Below are positions 18,750 to 26,601 of a DNA stretch of 64,000 nt, piece by piece. Made by a program: the position numbers and the translations under genes. This DNA is from CAWJKP01 sp963843465. Lineage in GTDB: Bacteria; Planctomycetota; Planctomycetia; Pirellulales; Thermoguttaceae. The DNA is taken from the NCBI GenBank assembly GCA_963843465.1, contig CAWJKP010000002.1:496001-560000 (forward strand), written 5' to 3'. Each line of letters begins with the position of its first letter. Position 1 is the stretch's first letter. The notes under the pieces are model-generated. The model did no database searches. It was not told where the DNA came from and was given only the letters and a program-made list of their open reading frames with translations.

Positions 18750-18759
18750 TCGCGCCGAT

Positions 18760-19041
18760 TTGACCGGCGCCGGCCCGATCGCGCATCCGACCGGCGCCCT
18801 GCGGCAGTTGCGCGAGACGTTCCTGGACCACCATCGCCGCGTCCGCGTCAACCGCGCCCGGGCCGCGGAACTCGACTTCCTGATCGACCGAATCGTATTC
18901 CGCCTGTTCGACTTGACGCTGGACGAACAACGCCTGATCCTGTCCCGCGTCGGTCCCGGCCGGCCGCTGCCCCCGCGCCGTGGTGGGAAACGGAAAAGGG
19001 CAAAGGAAGCTAGCGATGGGAATCTCCGGCTGTTTGAGTGA
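18760..19041 (+). pseudogene. C-terminal remnant of a probable DNA methyltransferase / restriction enzyme
   Basis: The short frame contains RVNRARAAELDFLIDRIVFR and LFDLTLDEQRLILSRVG, which resembles the helical C-terminus (IDxLVYxLYGLTxEE) of large Eco57I-type modification-restriction enzymes. The catalytic part is absent, so this is a fragment. The assignment rests on a short pattern and should be tested by profile search. A helicase wreck with defence affinities lies 1.5 kb to the right. Confidence 0.4.
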
Positions 19042-19043
19042 AT

Positions 19044-19615
19044 GTCGCCTTTCGCTCCGCGAAAGTAGCGCCGCACGGATGGTTCGTTGGGCGGACGAAA
19101 GTAGTGCCATACTCCACGCTGTTTTCGCTCTGCGTAGGCCGTGCCGGCGCCACGCTGCTTTCGCGGAGCGAAAGGCGACAATCGCGGAGCGAAAGCCGAC
19201 AATTGGCGGGCGAAAGGCGACAATTGCCGTAACCGGGGATTCCCGCAATGCTTGGTGAACCGTTCGATCCCAAGGCCGATTGGTTCGTCCACGAGCACTT
19301 CCGGCCGCACTGGTCGCAGGCGGGGGCGGTGGTCTTCCTCACATTTCGCACGCACGACTCGATTCCACGCGGCGTGATCCAGCGATGGGAACGAGAGAAG
19401 CAACAGTGGCTGAGAGTTCGGGGCCACAACGCCGCAAAGCACTGGTCCGAGGTTGTCCCGACCCTCGCCAAGAAGGACCGAGCGGACTTTCAGAAGGAGT
19501 TCCATCGCCGCCGCGAGTACCTGTACCGGAGGTACGAGGGATAGTCGCCTCTCGTCAGGAATCGCTCCGCGAGACTGGCACGCACGCACGCTACTTTCGC
19601 GGAGCGAAAGGCGAC
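19044..19615. mobile_element. REPtron-like remnant: truncated RAYT between perfect inverted repeats
   Basis: The 27-bp sequences 19044-19070 (GTCGCCTTTCGCTCCGCGAA...) and 19589-19615 are exact reverse complements and flank the transposase fragment. Further partial copies of the same palindrome lie at about 19157-19225. REP-associated tyrosine transposases mobilise such palindromes. Confidence 0.7.
19248..19544 (+). pseudogene. REP-associated tyrosine transposase (RAYT/Y1), N-terminal fragment
   Basis: The 98 residues read WFVHEHFRPHWSQAGAVVFL and TFRTHDSIPRGVIQRW, the usual opening of Y1 transposases (PHWxxxGAxxFVTFRTxDSLP), and continue with the helical insert ending FQKEFHRRREYLYRRYEG. It then stops before the HUH metal site and the catalytic Tyr, which normally follow. 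It is therefore inactive. The flanking perfect inverted repeats are its probable former substrates. Confidence 0.75.
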
Positions 19616-19650
19616 ACTTTCAGGATTGACTCCCCTGAGCGGATCGAATG

Positions 19651-19659
19651 TGGTATAAT
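19651..19659 (+). promoter_or_regulatory. Extended -10 promoter of the toxin-antitoxin operon
   Basis: TGGTATAAT fits an extended -10 (TGnTATAAT), 25 bases before the GTG start; no good -35 box at standard spacing is seen. Confidence 0.5.
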
Positions 19660-19683
19660 TCCAGATGCCAGGGGGGGTGAGCG

Positions 19684-20115
19684 GTGCCTTATTACTTCGG
19701 GTCTTCCGGGATTTGGGTGGGTGGCACGGACGACCGAGAGAACGGAACCAGAGAAGAGGAACCCGTATTTCTTGGTGCGGGGTACGGGTTCCTCTTCTCT
19801 GTTCGGCGCTGTCGGGTGGCCCAATTCCGTGTTCCGCACGTCGTTTCGACCCGGTCTGGCCCACCCAAATCCCGGAAGACCCATTACTTCTTTGTGTGGA
19901 CGCCGGAAATCATCACTCACCTGGCCGAGCACGAAGTCAGCCCCGAAGAGTTTGAAGAAGTTGTGAGCGATCCCGACTATGAAGACGCCAGCCGATCGAC
20001 GGGGAACCCAATCGCCTTCGGCCGAACCTCCGCAGGGCGGTCCCTTTGCTGCGTCTTCAAACGGTTTGGAAACGATATGATTGAACCCGTCACCGCGTAC
20101 GACGTAGGTGAGTGA
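19684..20115 (+). CDS. BrnT-like toxin gene carrying an in-frame MITE
   Basis: Without the insertion the gene would encode about 79 residues: MPYYFFVWTPEIITHLAEHE, then VSPEEFEEVVSDPDYED and RSLCCVFKRFGNDMIEPVTA, which resembles BrnT/DUF4258-type ribonuclease toxins. A 184-bp element plus an 8-bp duplication sits after codon five; 192 bases equal 64 codons and contain no stop in this frame, so an enlarged protein could still be made. The GTG start has GGGGGG upstream. The antitoxin gene begins two bases after its stop. Whether the toxin still folds is unclear. Confidence 0.65.
   Translation: MPYYFGSSGIWVGGTDDRENGTREEEPVFLGAGYGFLFSVRRCRVAQFRVPHVVSTRSGPPKSRKTHYFFVWTPEIITHLAEHEVSPEEFEEVVSDPDYEDASRSTGNPIAFGRTSAGRSLCCVFKRFGNDMIEPVTAYDVGE
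19691..19890. mobile_element. 184-bp MITE with 23-bp inverted ends and 8-bp target duplication
   Basis: ATTACTTC occurs at 19691-19698 and again at 19883-19890. Between them, 19699-19721 (GGGTCTTCCGGGATTTGGGT...) and 19860-19882 are exact reverse complements. An inner hairpin has 18-bp perfect arms at 19750-19767 (AGAGAAGAGGAACCCGTA) and 19783-19800. No protein is encoded, so it must have been moved by a transposase elsewhere. Confidence 0.9.
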
Positions 20116-20117
20116 TC

Positions 20118-20495
20118 ATGGAATTGACGCCAGAACAGCAGACACAAGTCAGGCAGGCGCAGGCGGCCGGGGAGAAACGCGCGCACTTGAGTTTTACGCC
20201 CCAGCAGAAGGCCCAGTGGGAGGCGTCCGTCCAGCAGGAGTTGGCCGCCAAGGAAGAGAACCTCGACCGGCTGCGGAAGATCAAGGCGGCTGCCGAAGCG
20301 GAAGGGTTCTTGGGGGACCTTCGCCGCGCAATCACATCTTCCCGAAGGCCGGTTGAGGAACTGGCCGTCGAGATCGGCGTTGACTGGCGCTTGCTTTCCG
20401 ACTTTCGGGCGGGCGACGCGGAATTGTCGTCCGCCGCCTTGGACCGGCTGGTCGCAGTCCTCGGCCTCCGCTTGATACGGGAAACTCCGCGATGA
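20118..20495 (+). CDS. HTH antitoxin of the BrnT-like pair
   Basis: About 125 residues, starting at an ATG two bases after the toxin stop (a GTG at 20112 would overlap that stop). The first half is a charged helix (VRQAQAAGEKRAHLSFTPQQ) and the second half an XRE-like helix-turn-helix (RPVEELAVEIGVDWRLLSDF RAG). The gene order toxin-antitoxin fits BrnT/BrnA-type and HigBA-type loci. It should bind the toxin and repress the shared promoter. Confidence 0.75.
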   Translation: MELTPEQQTQVRQAQAAGEKRAHLSFTPQQKAQWEASVQQELAAKEENLDRLRKIKAAAEAEGFLGDLRRAITSSRRPVEELAVEIGVDWRLLSDFRAGDAELSSAALDRLVAVLGLRLIRETPR

Positions 20496-20507
20496 ATGGG
20501 CTGTCCG

Positions 20508-22386
20508 ATGCGCATACCTTACGTCATCGATAACGACCGGCACAAACTCGCGGACGTGCTGAACCAGGTGCTGGAAACCCATCGCGATCTGGCGATGGAT
20601 GTGGCGTCGGCGTTCTTCAATGTCCGGGGTTACGGGTTCTTGCGTGAAAAGCTGAAGGACCTTGGAAGTCTGCGGTTGTTGCTGGGCGCCGAGCCGCGTT
20701 CGGGCGAAGACCTGGGCCTTAAGCCACGGCTTGCCGCTTTGCAGGCCGCCCTGCGCGGTGACTTGGCAGCCGAGCCGTACCGGCCGGAGACACTGGCCCT
20801 CGTTGAGGACTTGATCCGGTTCCTACGGCAGGATCACGTCCGCGTGCGGCTTTTCGACCGCGGCTTCCTGCACGCCAAGTGCTACCTGTTCTACGGCGAT
20901 CCCAAGGGCGGACCTCTGTTCGATCGGTTCCGGCCGGTCCTGGGCATCGTGGGCTCGTCCAATTTCACGGGGCCGGGGCTATCTGGGACCTAGCAGACTG
21001 ATTCGAGGGACAGTGGGACCAGTCACGGGACTTCAAGCAGGAATTGATCGGCCTGTTGGACACGTCCAAGTTCGGCAGCCGGAATACACGCCCTATCAGG
21101 TGTACCTGAAGGCGCTGTTCGAGTTCTTCCGGGCTGATCTGGAAGCGGCCGGCGGCGTGCCGGCCGATCTGCACTCGCTCGATCTGGCGGAGTTCCAGAG
21201 TGATGCGGTCGAGCGGGCCCGCCGCATTCTGGCCAAGTACGACGGCGTGATGGTCTGCGACGCGGTCGGACTCGGCAAGACGTGGATCGGACTGCAATTG
21301 CTGTTGGATTTTGCCTACCACCGCCGTTGGCACGCCCTGATCATTTGCCCTGCGTCACTGCGCCCGATGTGGGAGGTACGGCTCCACCAGACCAAGATCC
21401 AGGCGACCATTCTGGGCCAAGAGCTGCTGGGACGCGAGGAATTCGACCCCAACCCCTACGGCAAGCACGACGTGATTCTGATCAACGAATCGCACAACTT
21501 CCGCAACCGCGATTCGGGGCGATACGAAAACCTGTCGCGGCTGATCGGGCTCAATGGCGGACGCGGTGAGCATGGCTACCGCAAGAAGCTGATCCTGATG
21601 ACGGCCACTCCGATCAACAACAGCGTCATGGATCTTCACAACCAAGTCCGCTTCTTTACGCGCGGCGACAACGCGTTCTTCGCCGGCGCTGGAATCGGCC
21701 GGCTGGACAAGTATTTTCTCGCGGCACGTCGCAAGCTGCTGGCCGGCGACGGCACGGTTGGCCGGGCAATCTCCAATCTGCTGGACGAGGTAGTCATCCG
21801 CCGCACGCGGCAGTTCATCAAGACGGCGTACCCGGAGGCGACGGTCGATGGTAAGAAGATCCACTTTCCGCAGCGCCGGCTGAAAACGGTAAGGTACGAC
21901 CTGGAAGGCACCTACGCGGGTATTTACCAGAAGATCGTGCGCTCGATCGAAGACTTGAAGCTTGTTCCGTACGACTTGGAAACTTACAAGGCTGACCCGA
22001 AGACGCAGGACCCGATGCTCGTCGGCCGGGGTCAGGCCCTGATCGGGATTTTCAAGAGCCGGTACCTGAAGCGACTGGAGAGCAGTGTCGCGGCGTTTCG
22101 CATCTCGGTTTTTCGCTTGATGGAATACCTGCTGACGTTTCGCCATTACATCCTCGGCAACGTCCTGCTGGAGCCTACCGATTTCTGGAAACTGCTGGGC
22201 ACCATCGAACGCGACCTGGAGGACGATGCGCCCCCGTCAAGGAAGCGCGGCAGGCCATGCTGCGTTTGCAGCGAGGGGGTGACGTGGAGACATTTCTTTC
22301 GGTCTGCGAATCGGTCGCCGATAAGTATGCGCCAAGGGCGCCCATCGCGCCGCCAGGCACTGACCAAAACCCCTTGTCAGTGCTGA
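20508..22386 (+). pseudogene. PLD-nuclease / SNF2 helicase, internally deleted and truncated
   Basis: The N-terminus has a phospholipase-D-like domain (FDRGFLHAKCYLFYG, then IVGSSNFTGPGL). The sequence then jumps to AIWDLAD, a TGA where Trp is expected, and FEGQWDQSRDFKQELIGLLD; another base is missing near 21080. A SNF2 lobe follows with Walker A (VCDAVGLGKTWIG), INESHNFRNR and LMTATPINNS. The second helicase lobe is absent beyond about 22260. Full-length relatives have about 1000 residues and occur in restriction/defence loci. It is clearly non-functional. Confidence 0.8.
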
Positions 22387-22477
22387 AGAAGGAAGACTTG
22401 AGATTGGTCTGCTTCGAGTTTCTGTCGTAGCACTCCGCGCGGGCGGGGGAAAGTGGGATCGGGTCCCATTTTGCGGC

Positions 22478-22533
22478 GAAACGGAGCGGGGCGCCCTGGG
22501 CAGGTAGCCGCCTAGGGCGCCCCGCTCCGTTTC
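22478..22533. repeat. Perfect 20-bp stem-loop
   Basis: GAAACGGAGCGGGGCGCCCT at 22478-22497 and its exact reverse complement at 22514-22533 enclose a 16-base loop. No T-run follows, so an intrinsic terminator is unlikely. Confidence 0.85.
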
Positions 22534-22576
22534 CGTGCCTCCTCGCCCCGGGGCCTCGGCGAGGACGCCGGATAGG

Positions 22577-22731
22577 GTAGCGAACAAGGCGTACTGGGCC
22601 AGGAATCGCCGCGGAAAACGGACGTCGTGCCACCAATCGCCTGGAAAAAAGGACTTCGTGCCACGACTCGCCTGAAAGAAAGGACTTTTTGCCAAAAATG
22701 GCCCGGGGGAAAGGACTTTGTGCCAGGGAGT
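22577..22731. repeat. 31-bp tandem array, five degenerate units
   Basis: Units start at 22577, 22608, 22639, 22670 and 22701. The best conserved core is GGAAAAAAGGACTTCGTGCC (and GAAAGAAAGGACTTTTTGCC, GGGGGAAAGGACTTTGTGCC). The period is constant at 31, not a multiple of three, and no unique spacers exist. Confidence 0.85.
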
Positions 22732-22779
22732 GTCGGCCAAACGAGACCCGTGCAGCCTGCTCGGCGGGACTTTGTTTCC

Positions 22780-22960
22780 TCTACTCCTACACTCGTCAAA
22801 CGGCTGTCTCGGCCTAAGTGGTTGGCCGCAAAAAAGATGGGCCGACGACGACGGCCGACGGGAGCCGTCCGGAGGATGCCGTCGATCCCCCCGCTGGTGA
22901 AAAAAAGGGAAATCCTGCCCGAAGATTGCGCGGTGATCTGACACATTTCGGCCCGTCGCC
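22780..22960. repeat. Dispersed non-coding module, copy 2
   Basis: Shares ordered blocks with 11082-11258 (CCGCAAAAAAGATGGGCCGA, GTGAAAAAAAGGGAAA, TCTGACACATTTCGGC). Confidence 0.5.
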
Positions 22961-23060
22961 CCGCCGGCCTCCCGCGGGGAGGGTTCCTTGGTCCGGCGTG
23001 GCCGCCGGGGCTAACGCGGATTATTCGCGGCCCTGACGATCGCCGCGCGGGGTGCGTGAT

Positions 23061-23123
23061 CGTAACCCGAAGCGTAAGCGAGGCCAACTCCTTTAGCCGC
23101 CCTCGCTTACGCTTCGGGTTACG
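23061..23123. repeat. Palindromic repeat, family J
   Basis: CGTAACCCGAAGCGTAAGCG pairs with CGCTTACGCTTCGGGTTACG around a short loop, about 100 bases beyond the stop of the NagB-PIG-L gene. Confidence 0.9.
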
Positions 23124-23224
23124 ATGGGACCGTGAATAATCCCGGCTAACAGCGCCAGCCCCCGCGCTGGCGATGGCAAGCATGGCCGCCGGCTCCCTCC
23201 CCGCCGGCCAGCGTTGAAGAAGCG

Positions 23225-25135
23225 CTACGATGCGGCCGGGTCCCAGCGGACGAATCCTTCGATGGCCTCATACTCGGCCAGTCCCAGGCGATCGTAGAGC
23301 TGGGCCGTGGCGCGGTTGCGGGCCTCGGCCCGCTGCCAGAATTCCCGCTCGTCCAGGCCGGGAAACATGGCGCGGTCCTTTTGCGATTGGTGCTTGAAAA
23401 TGGCGCTACGCTTGCTCAACAACTCCTGGGGACTCAGAGGAACGGCCATTTCGATCCTCTCCGGCTCCCATTCCTGCCAGGCGCCGCGGTAGAGCCAGAC
23501 CTCGCAGCCCGCGAACCACTCCTGGCGCTTCACCCGCTGGATGGCCCGGCCGACGGCGGCCAGGCAGAGGCGGTGCGTGCCGTGCGGGTCGGAAAGGTCT
23601 CCGGCGGCGTAGATCTGGTGGGGCCGGACGCGCTCCAGCAGGTCGGCGACGATGCGGATGTCTTCCTCGCCCAGGGGTCTCTTGCGGACGCCGCCGGTCT
23701 CGTAGAAGGGCATGTCGAGGAAATGGAGGTTCTCCAAGGGCACGCCGCAATCCCGGGCGGCGGCCCGCGACTCGCCGCGGCGGATCAAGGTCTTGATCTG
23801 CTGCACTTCGCGGCTGTCGGCCTGCCCGGGCTTCTTCTGCTTGAGGATCGCTTCGAGGTGTGCCTCGATGCCTGAGGCCCGGTCGTCGCGGAGGCCCCAG
23901 AGGCGGTTGAAATCGGCGGCGAAATCGGCGAAGCGCAGGGCGTCGAGATCAAAGACGGCGATGTTCCCCGAGGTCTGGTAGGCGATGTGGACTTCGTGCC
24001 CCTGGTCGACCAGGCGGATCAGCGTTCCGCCCATCGAGATCACGTCGTCGTCGGGGTGCGGAGAGAAGATCAGCACGCGCTTGGGAAAAACCGTGTCGGT
24101 CGGCCGGGGGATGTCGCCGGGTCGCTTCTTCGACTCGGGCTTGCCGCCGGGCCAGCCGCTGATCGTCTCCTGAAGCGAGCGGAAGACTTCCAGGTTGATG
24201 GCGTAGGCCGGGCCGTGGCTGGCCAAGAGGTCCTGCAGGCCGGCCTCGTTATAGTCTTCATCGGTCAGCTTGAGGATCGCCTTGGTGAGCTTTCGCGCCA
24301 GCCAGATCACGGCCTTGCGGACGAGCGTTTCGTCCCACGGCACCGCTCCCAAGAGCCAGGGGCTCTTGCGGCGCGTCAACTCGGCCGCCGCGGCCTCGTC
24401 CAAGAGGATCTGGGCGTGGGGATGCTCCTGCAAGAAGCTGGCCGCGACGGCGGGAGTCACCGGTCCTTCGACGGCCTGGGCGATCACTCCGGCCTTGTGC
24501 TCGCCGAAGCTCAGAAGGACCACTTTTCGCGCGGCCAGGATCGTTCCCACCCCCATGGTAATCGCGCGGCGCGGCACATACTGCTCGCCGAAGAAATCGC
24601 TGGCCGCGTCGAGCCGCGTGAGCCGGTCCAGGGTGATCAGCCGCGTGCGGCTGTTGCGCGACGATCCCGGCTCGTTGAAGCCGATATGCCCCGTGCGCCC
24701 GATGCCCAGGATCTGGATGTCGATTCCCCCGGCGTCCCGAATGGCCTGCTCGTGGCGCTCGCAGAACTCCGGCACCCGCCCGGTGGTGATCGTGCCGTCG
24801 GGGATGTGTACGTTCTCCGGCCGCATGTCGAGGTGGTCGAAGAGGTACTCGTGCATGAATCGGTAGTAGCTTTGGAGATCCTGGCGTTGAATGGGGTAGT
24901 ACTCGTCGAGGTTGAAGCTGACGACGCTGCGAAAGCTCAACCCCTCCTGCTGATGCATGCGGACCAGCTCGTTATAGACGCCGATGGGCGTTGCGCCCGT
25001 GGCCAGGCCGAGGACCGTGCTGCGGCCTTCCGCCTCCCGGCTGCGGATCAGGGCCGCGATTTCCCGGGCCAGCGCCAGGCTCGCCTCGGCGGCGCTGGGG
25101 AAAACGTGCGTGGGGATCTTCTCGCGAGAGATCAT
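23225..25135 (-). CDS. Glucosamine-6-phosphate deaminase (NagB-like) fused to PIG-L/LmbE deacetylase
   Basis: The 636-residue protein has a NagB-type sugar isomerase/deaminase domain (about 1-270; LGLATGATPIGVYNELVR, SFNLDEYYPI, GIGRTGHIGFNEPGSS) and a C-terminal PIG-L deacetylase domain (about 370-630; FSPHPDDDVISMGGT and DPHGTHR). The first would convert an amino-sugar phosphate to a keto-sugar phosphate plus ammonia; the second would remove an N-acetyl group, so together they could process N-acetylated hexosamine phosphates. Its ATG overlaps the stop of the kinase gene (ATGA), indicating translational coupling. The fusion is known in several phyla. Confidence 0.92.
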   Translation of the reverse strand: MISREKIPTHVFPSAAEASLALAREIAALIRSREAEGRSTVLGLATGATPIGVYNELVRMHQQEGLSFRSVVSFNLDEYYPIQRQDLQSYYRFMHEYLFDHLDMRPENVHIPDGTITTGRVPEFCERHEQAIRDAGGIDIQILGIGRTGHIGFNEPGSSRNSRTRLITLDRLTRLDAASDFFGEQYVPRRAITMGVGTILAARKVVLLSFGEHKAGVIAQAVEGPVTPAVAASFLQEHPHAQILLDEAAAAELTRRKSPWLLGAVPWDETLVRKAVIWLARKLTKAILKLTDEDYNEAGLQDLLASHGPAYAINLEVFRSLQETISGWPGGKPESKKRPGDIPRPTDTVFPKRVLIFSPHPDDDVISMGGTLIRLVDQGHEVHIAYQTSGNIAVFDLDALRFADFAADFNRLWGLRDDRASGIEAHLEAILKQKKPGQADSREVQQIKTLIRRGESRAAARDCGVPLENLHFLDMPFYETGGVRKRPLGEEDIRIVADLLERVRPHQIYAAGDLSDPHGTHRLCLAAVGRAIQRVKRQEWFAGCEVWLYRGAWQEWEPERIEMAVPLSPQELLSKRSAIFKHQSQKDRAMFPGLDEREFWQRAEARNRATAQLYDRLGLAEYEAIEGFVRWDPAAS

Positions 25136-26538
25136 GATTTGCCCGGCGACTGGTTGACCGTTCCGATCTCGACGAGTCCCGGCCCGGCGCCGCTGAGGAA
25201 AAAGTGGGAGCGCTGCCCCTCGGCGGGGAATTCCCTGCGGTAGCGATCGGCCCAAACGGCCAGGAAATCCGCGGCCGAAGCGGCCTTGACCAGCGCCCAA
25301 ACACTTCCGCCGAAACCGGCTCCGAACGCCGAGGCGGCCACGGCCCCGCACTGCCGGGCCGATCGAGCCAGGCCGATCGTCTGCGGGACCTGGTTCTGCA
25401 GAAGCTCTTCGGCCCCATGCTGCGACTGGTCGACCAGGTCGCCGAAGGCGTCCATCGCCCCTTGCGCCAGCGCCCGGGCGGCGGCGGGGATGATCCGCTC
25501 GTTCTCGTCGAGGAAGTGCTCCAGCCGGCGGAGCAAAGCGGCGCCGTCGAAGTCGGCGTGCGGACGCAGCGCAACGATCCGGCGGAGGCGGTCGGCGGCG
25601 CCGGGCGCGCTGTGGACGGCGTCGGCCAGGCAGCGATCGCCTCGGCCGGTGTCGGCCTGCCACAACTCCCAAAGCGCGCGGACCAGGCGGGAGGCCCGAT
25701 TGTACTTGGCCATCGCCTCGCCCGTCTTCTCGGCCAACACGCCGCTGGCCCCGAGAGCGAAAACGTGGCCGGCCGGCAGGGGGATCGCCTGCTGGAAGCG
25801 GACGGGGCAGAAAACGTACTCGTGAAGCACGCCGGGCCGGCAGCAGCAGATGGCCGTATGGTCCTCGCTGCCGCCGAAGGTGCCGACCCCACGGTCCCCT
25901 GCCAGGGAAGCGAAGCTCTGGCCGTTCTCGATCGTCGCCAGGTAGGCGGCCAAGGCTTCTGCGCTGCCGAGATGGGCCCGGTACTCCTCCCGCTCCGTGA
26001 GGCGATTGACCTGCGACAGAACCTTGAACATACCCGTGATCAGGGCGCTGGAGCTGCTCATCCCGGCGGCCGGCGGCAGATCGCTCTTGAAGGCGATGTC
26101 CGCGCCGCACAAGGGACCGGGGAAATTGCGGGCAACGCGGCGGGCGACGGTCATCGGGTAGTTGGACCAATGGCCGACGGCAGGAACCAGGTCGGCTGCC
26201 AGCGCGAAGCTCGCCACCTCGCCGCTGGCGGCGTCCATGATACGAAGACGGCAATCGCTGCGAGACCGCGCGGCGATCGAGAACCCGCGCTCCACCGCCG
26301 CCAGGAGACTGCTGCCGCCGGCATAATCCGTGTGCTTGCCGAGGACCTCGATGCGCCCCGGCACGAAGAGCAGGTAGGGATTGCCGGCGGCGGAACCCAC
26401 GGCGGAGGAATCGCCGCATTCGTCGAGGCTGGCCAGGGTCTGCGTGAAGCATCGCCCTTTGCGGACGGCCTCGGCCCGGCCCATCCCCGAGCTCACCAGG
26501 TGCTCCGCAATTACGTTCTCATCCAGGCTTGCCAACAT
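25132..26538 (-). CDS. GHMP-family sugar kinase (galactokinase-like)
   Basis: The 468-residue protein has the galactokinase signature PGRIEVLGKHTDYAGGSSLL (about 58-77, with Lys where galactokinases usually have Glu), the ATP-binding loop LPPAAGMSSSSALITG and the C-terminal GAGFGGSVWALV. It should phosphorylate a sugar C1. Given that it overlaps a NagB/PIG-L fusion, an N-acetylhexosamine substrate is a reasonable inference, but galactose cannot be excluded. The ATG at 26538 gives a family-typical length. Confidence 0.88.
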   Translation of the reverse strand: MLASLDENVIAEHLVSSGMGRAEAVRKGRCFTQTLASLDECGDSSAVGSAAGNPYLLFVPGRIEVLGKHTDYAGGSSLLAAVERGFSIAARSRSDCRLRIMDAASGEVASFALAADLVPAVGHWSNYPMTVARRVARNFPGPLCGADIAFKSDLPPAAGMSSSSALITGMFKVLSQVNRLTEREEYRAHLGSAEALAAYLATIENGQSFASLAGDRGVGTFGGSEDHTAICCCRPGVLHEYVFCPVRFQQAIPLPAGHVFALGASGVLAEKTGEAMAKYNRASRLVRALWELWQADTGRGDRCLADAVHSAPGAADRLRRIVALRPHADFDGAALLRRLEHFLDENERIIPAAARALAQGAMDAFGDLVDQSQHGAEELLQNQVPQTIGLARSARQCGAVAASAFGAGFGGSVWALVKAASAADFLAVWADRYRREFPAEGQRSHFFLSGAGPGLVEIGTVNQSPGKS

Positions 26539-26601
26539 CTTCTACATTTTGAGGATGGGCGAGTCTGCCTGCAAGTACCAGCGATAGCCCGGCGGGAATG
26601 A

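Larger units (their letters stand above)
22434..23224. other. Non-coding, repeat-bearing stretch at the right end of the island
   Basis: No gene is supported. It holds a perfect 20-bp hairpin, a five-unit 31-bp array, the second copy of the dispersed module and a family-J palindrome, listed separately. Confidence 0.65.

Noticed and set aside
22577..22731. CRISPR array
   Set aside because: Units are contiguous 31-mers without unique spacers, and no cas gene is present.
16847..23224. Attachment-site duplication of the tRNA 3' end
   Set aside because: I looked for a second copy of the T-arm/acceptor end to the right and did not see one.
23225..26452. A single 1075-residue protein
   Set aside because: Its first part is the shadow of the GHMP kinase frame; the real start is the ATG at 25135.
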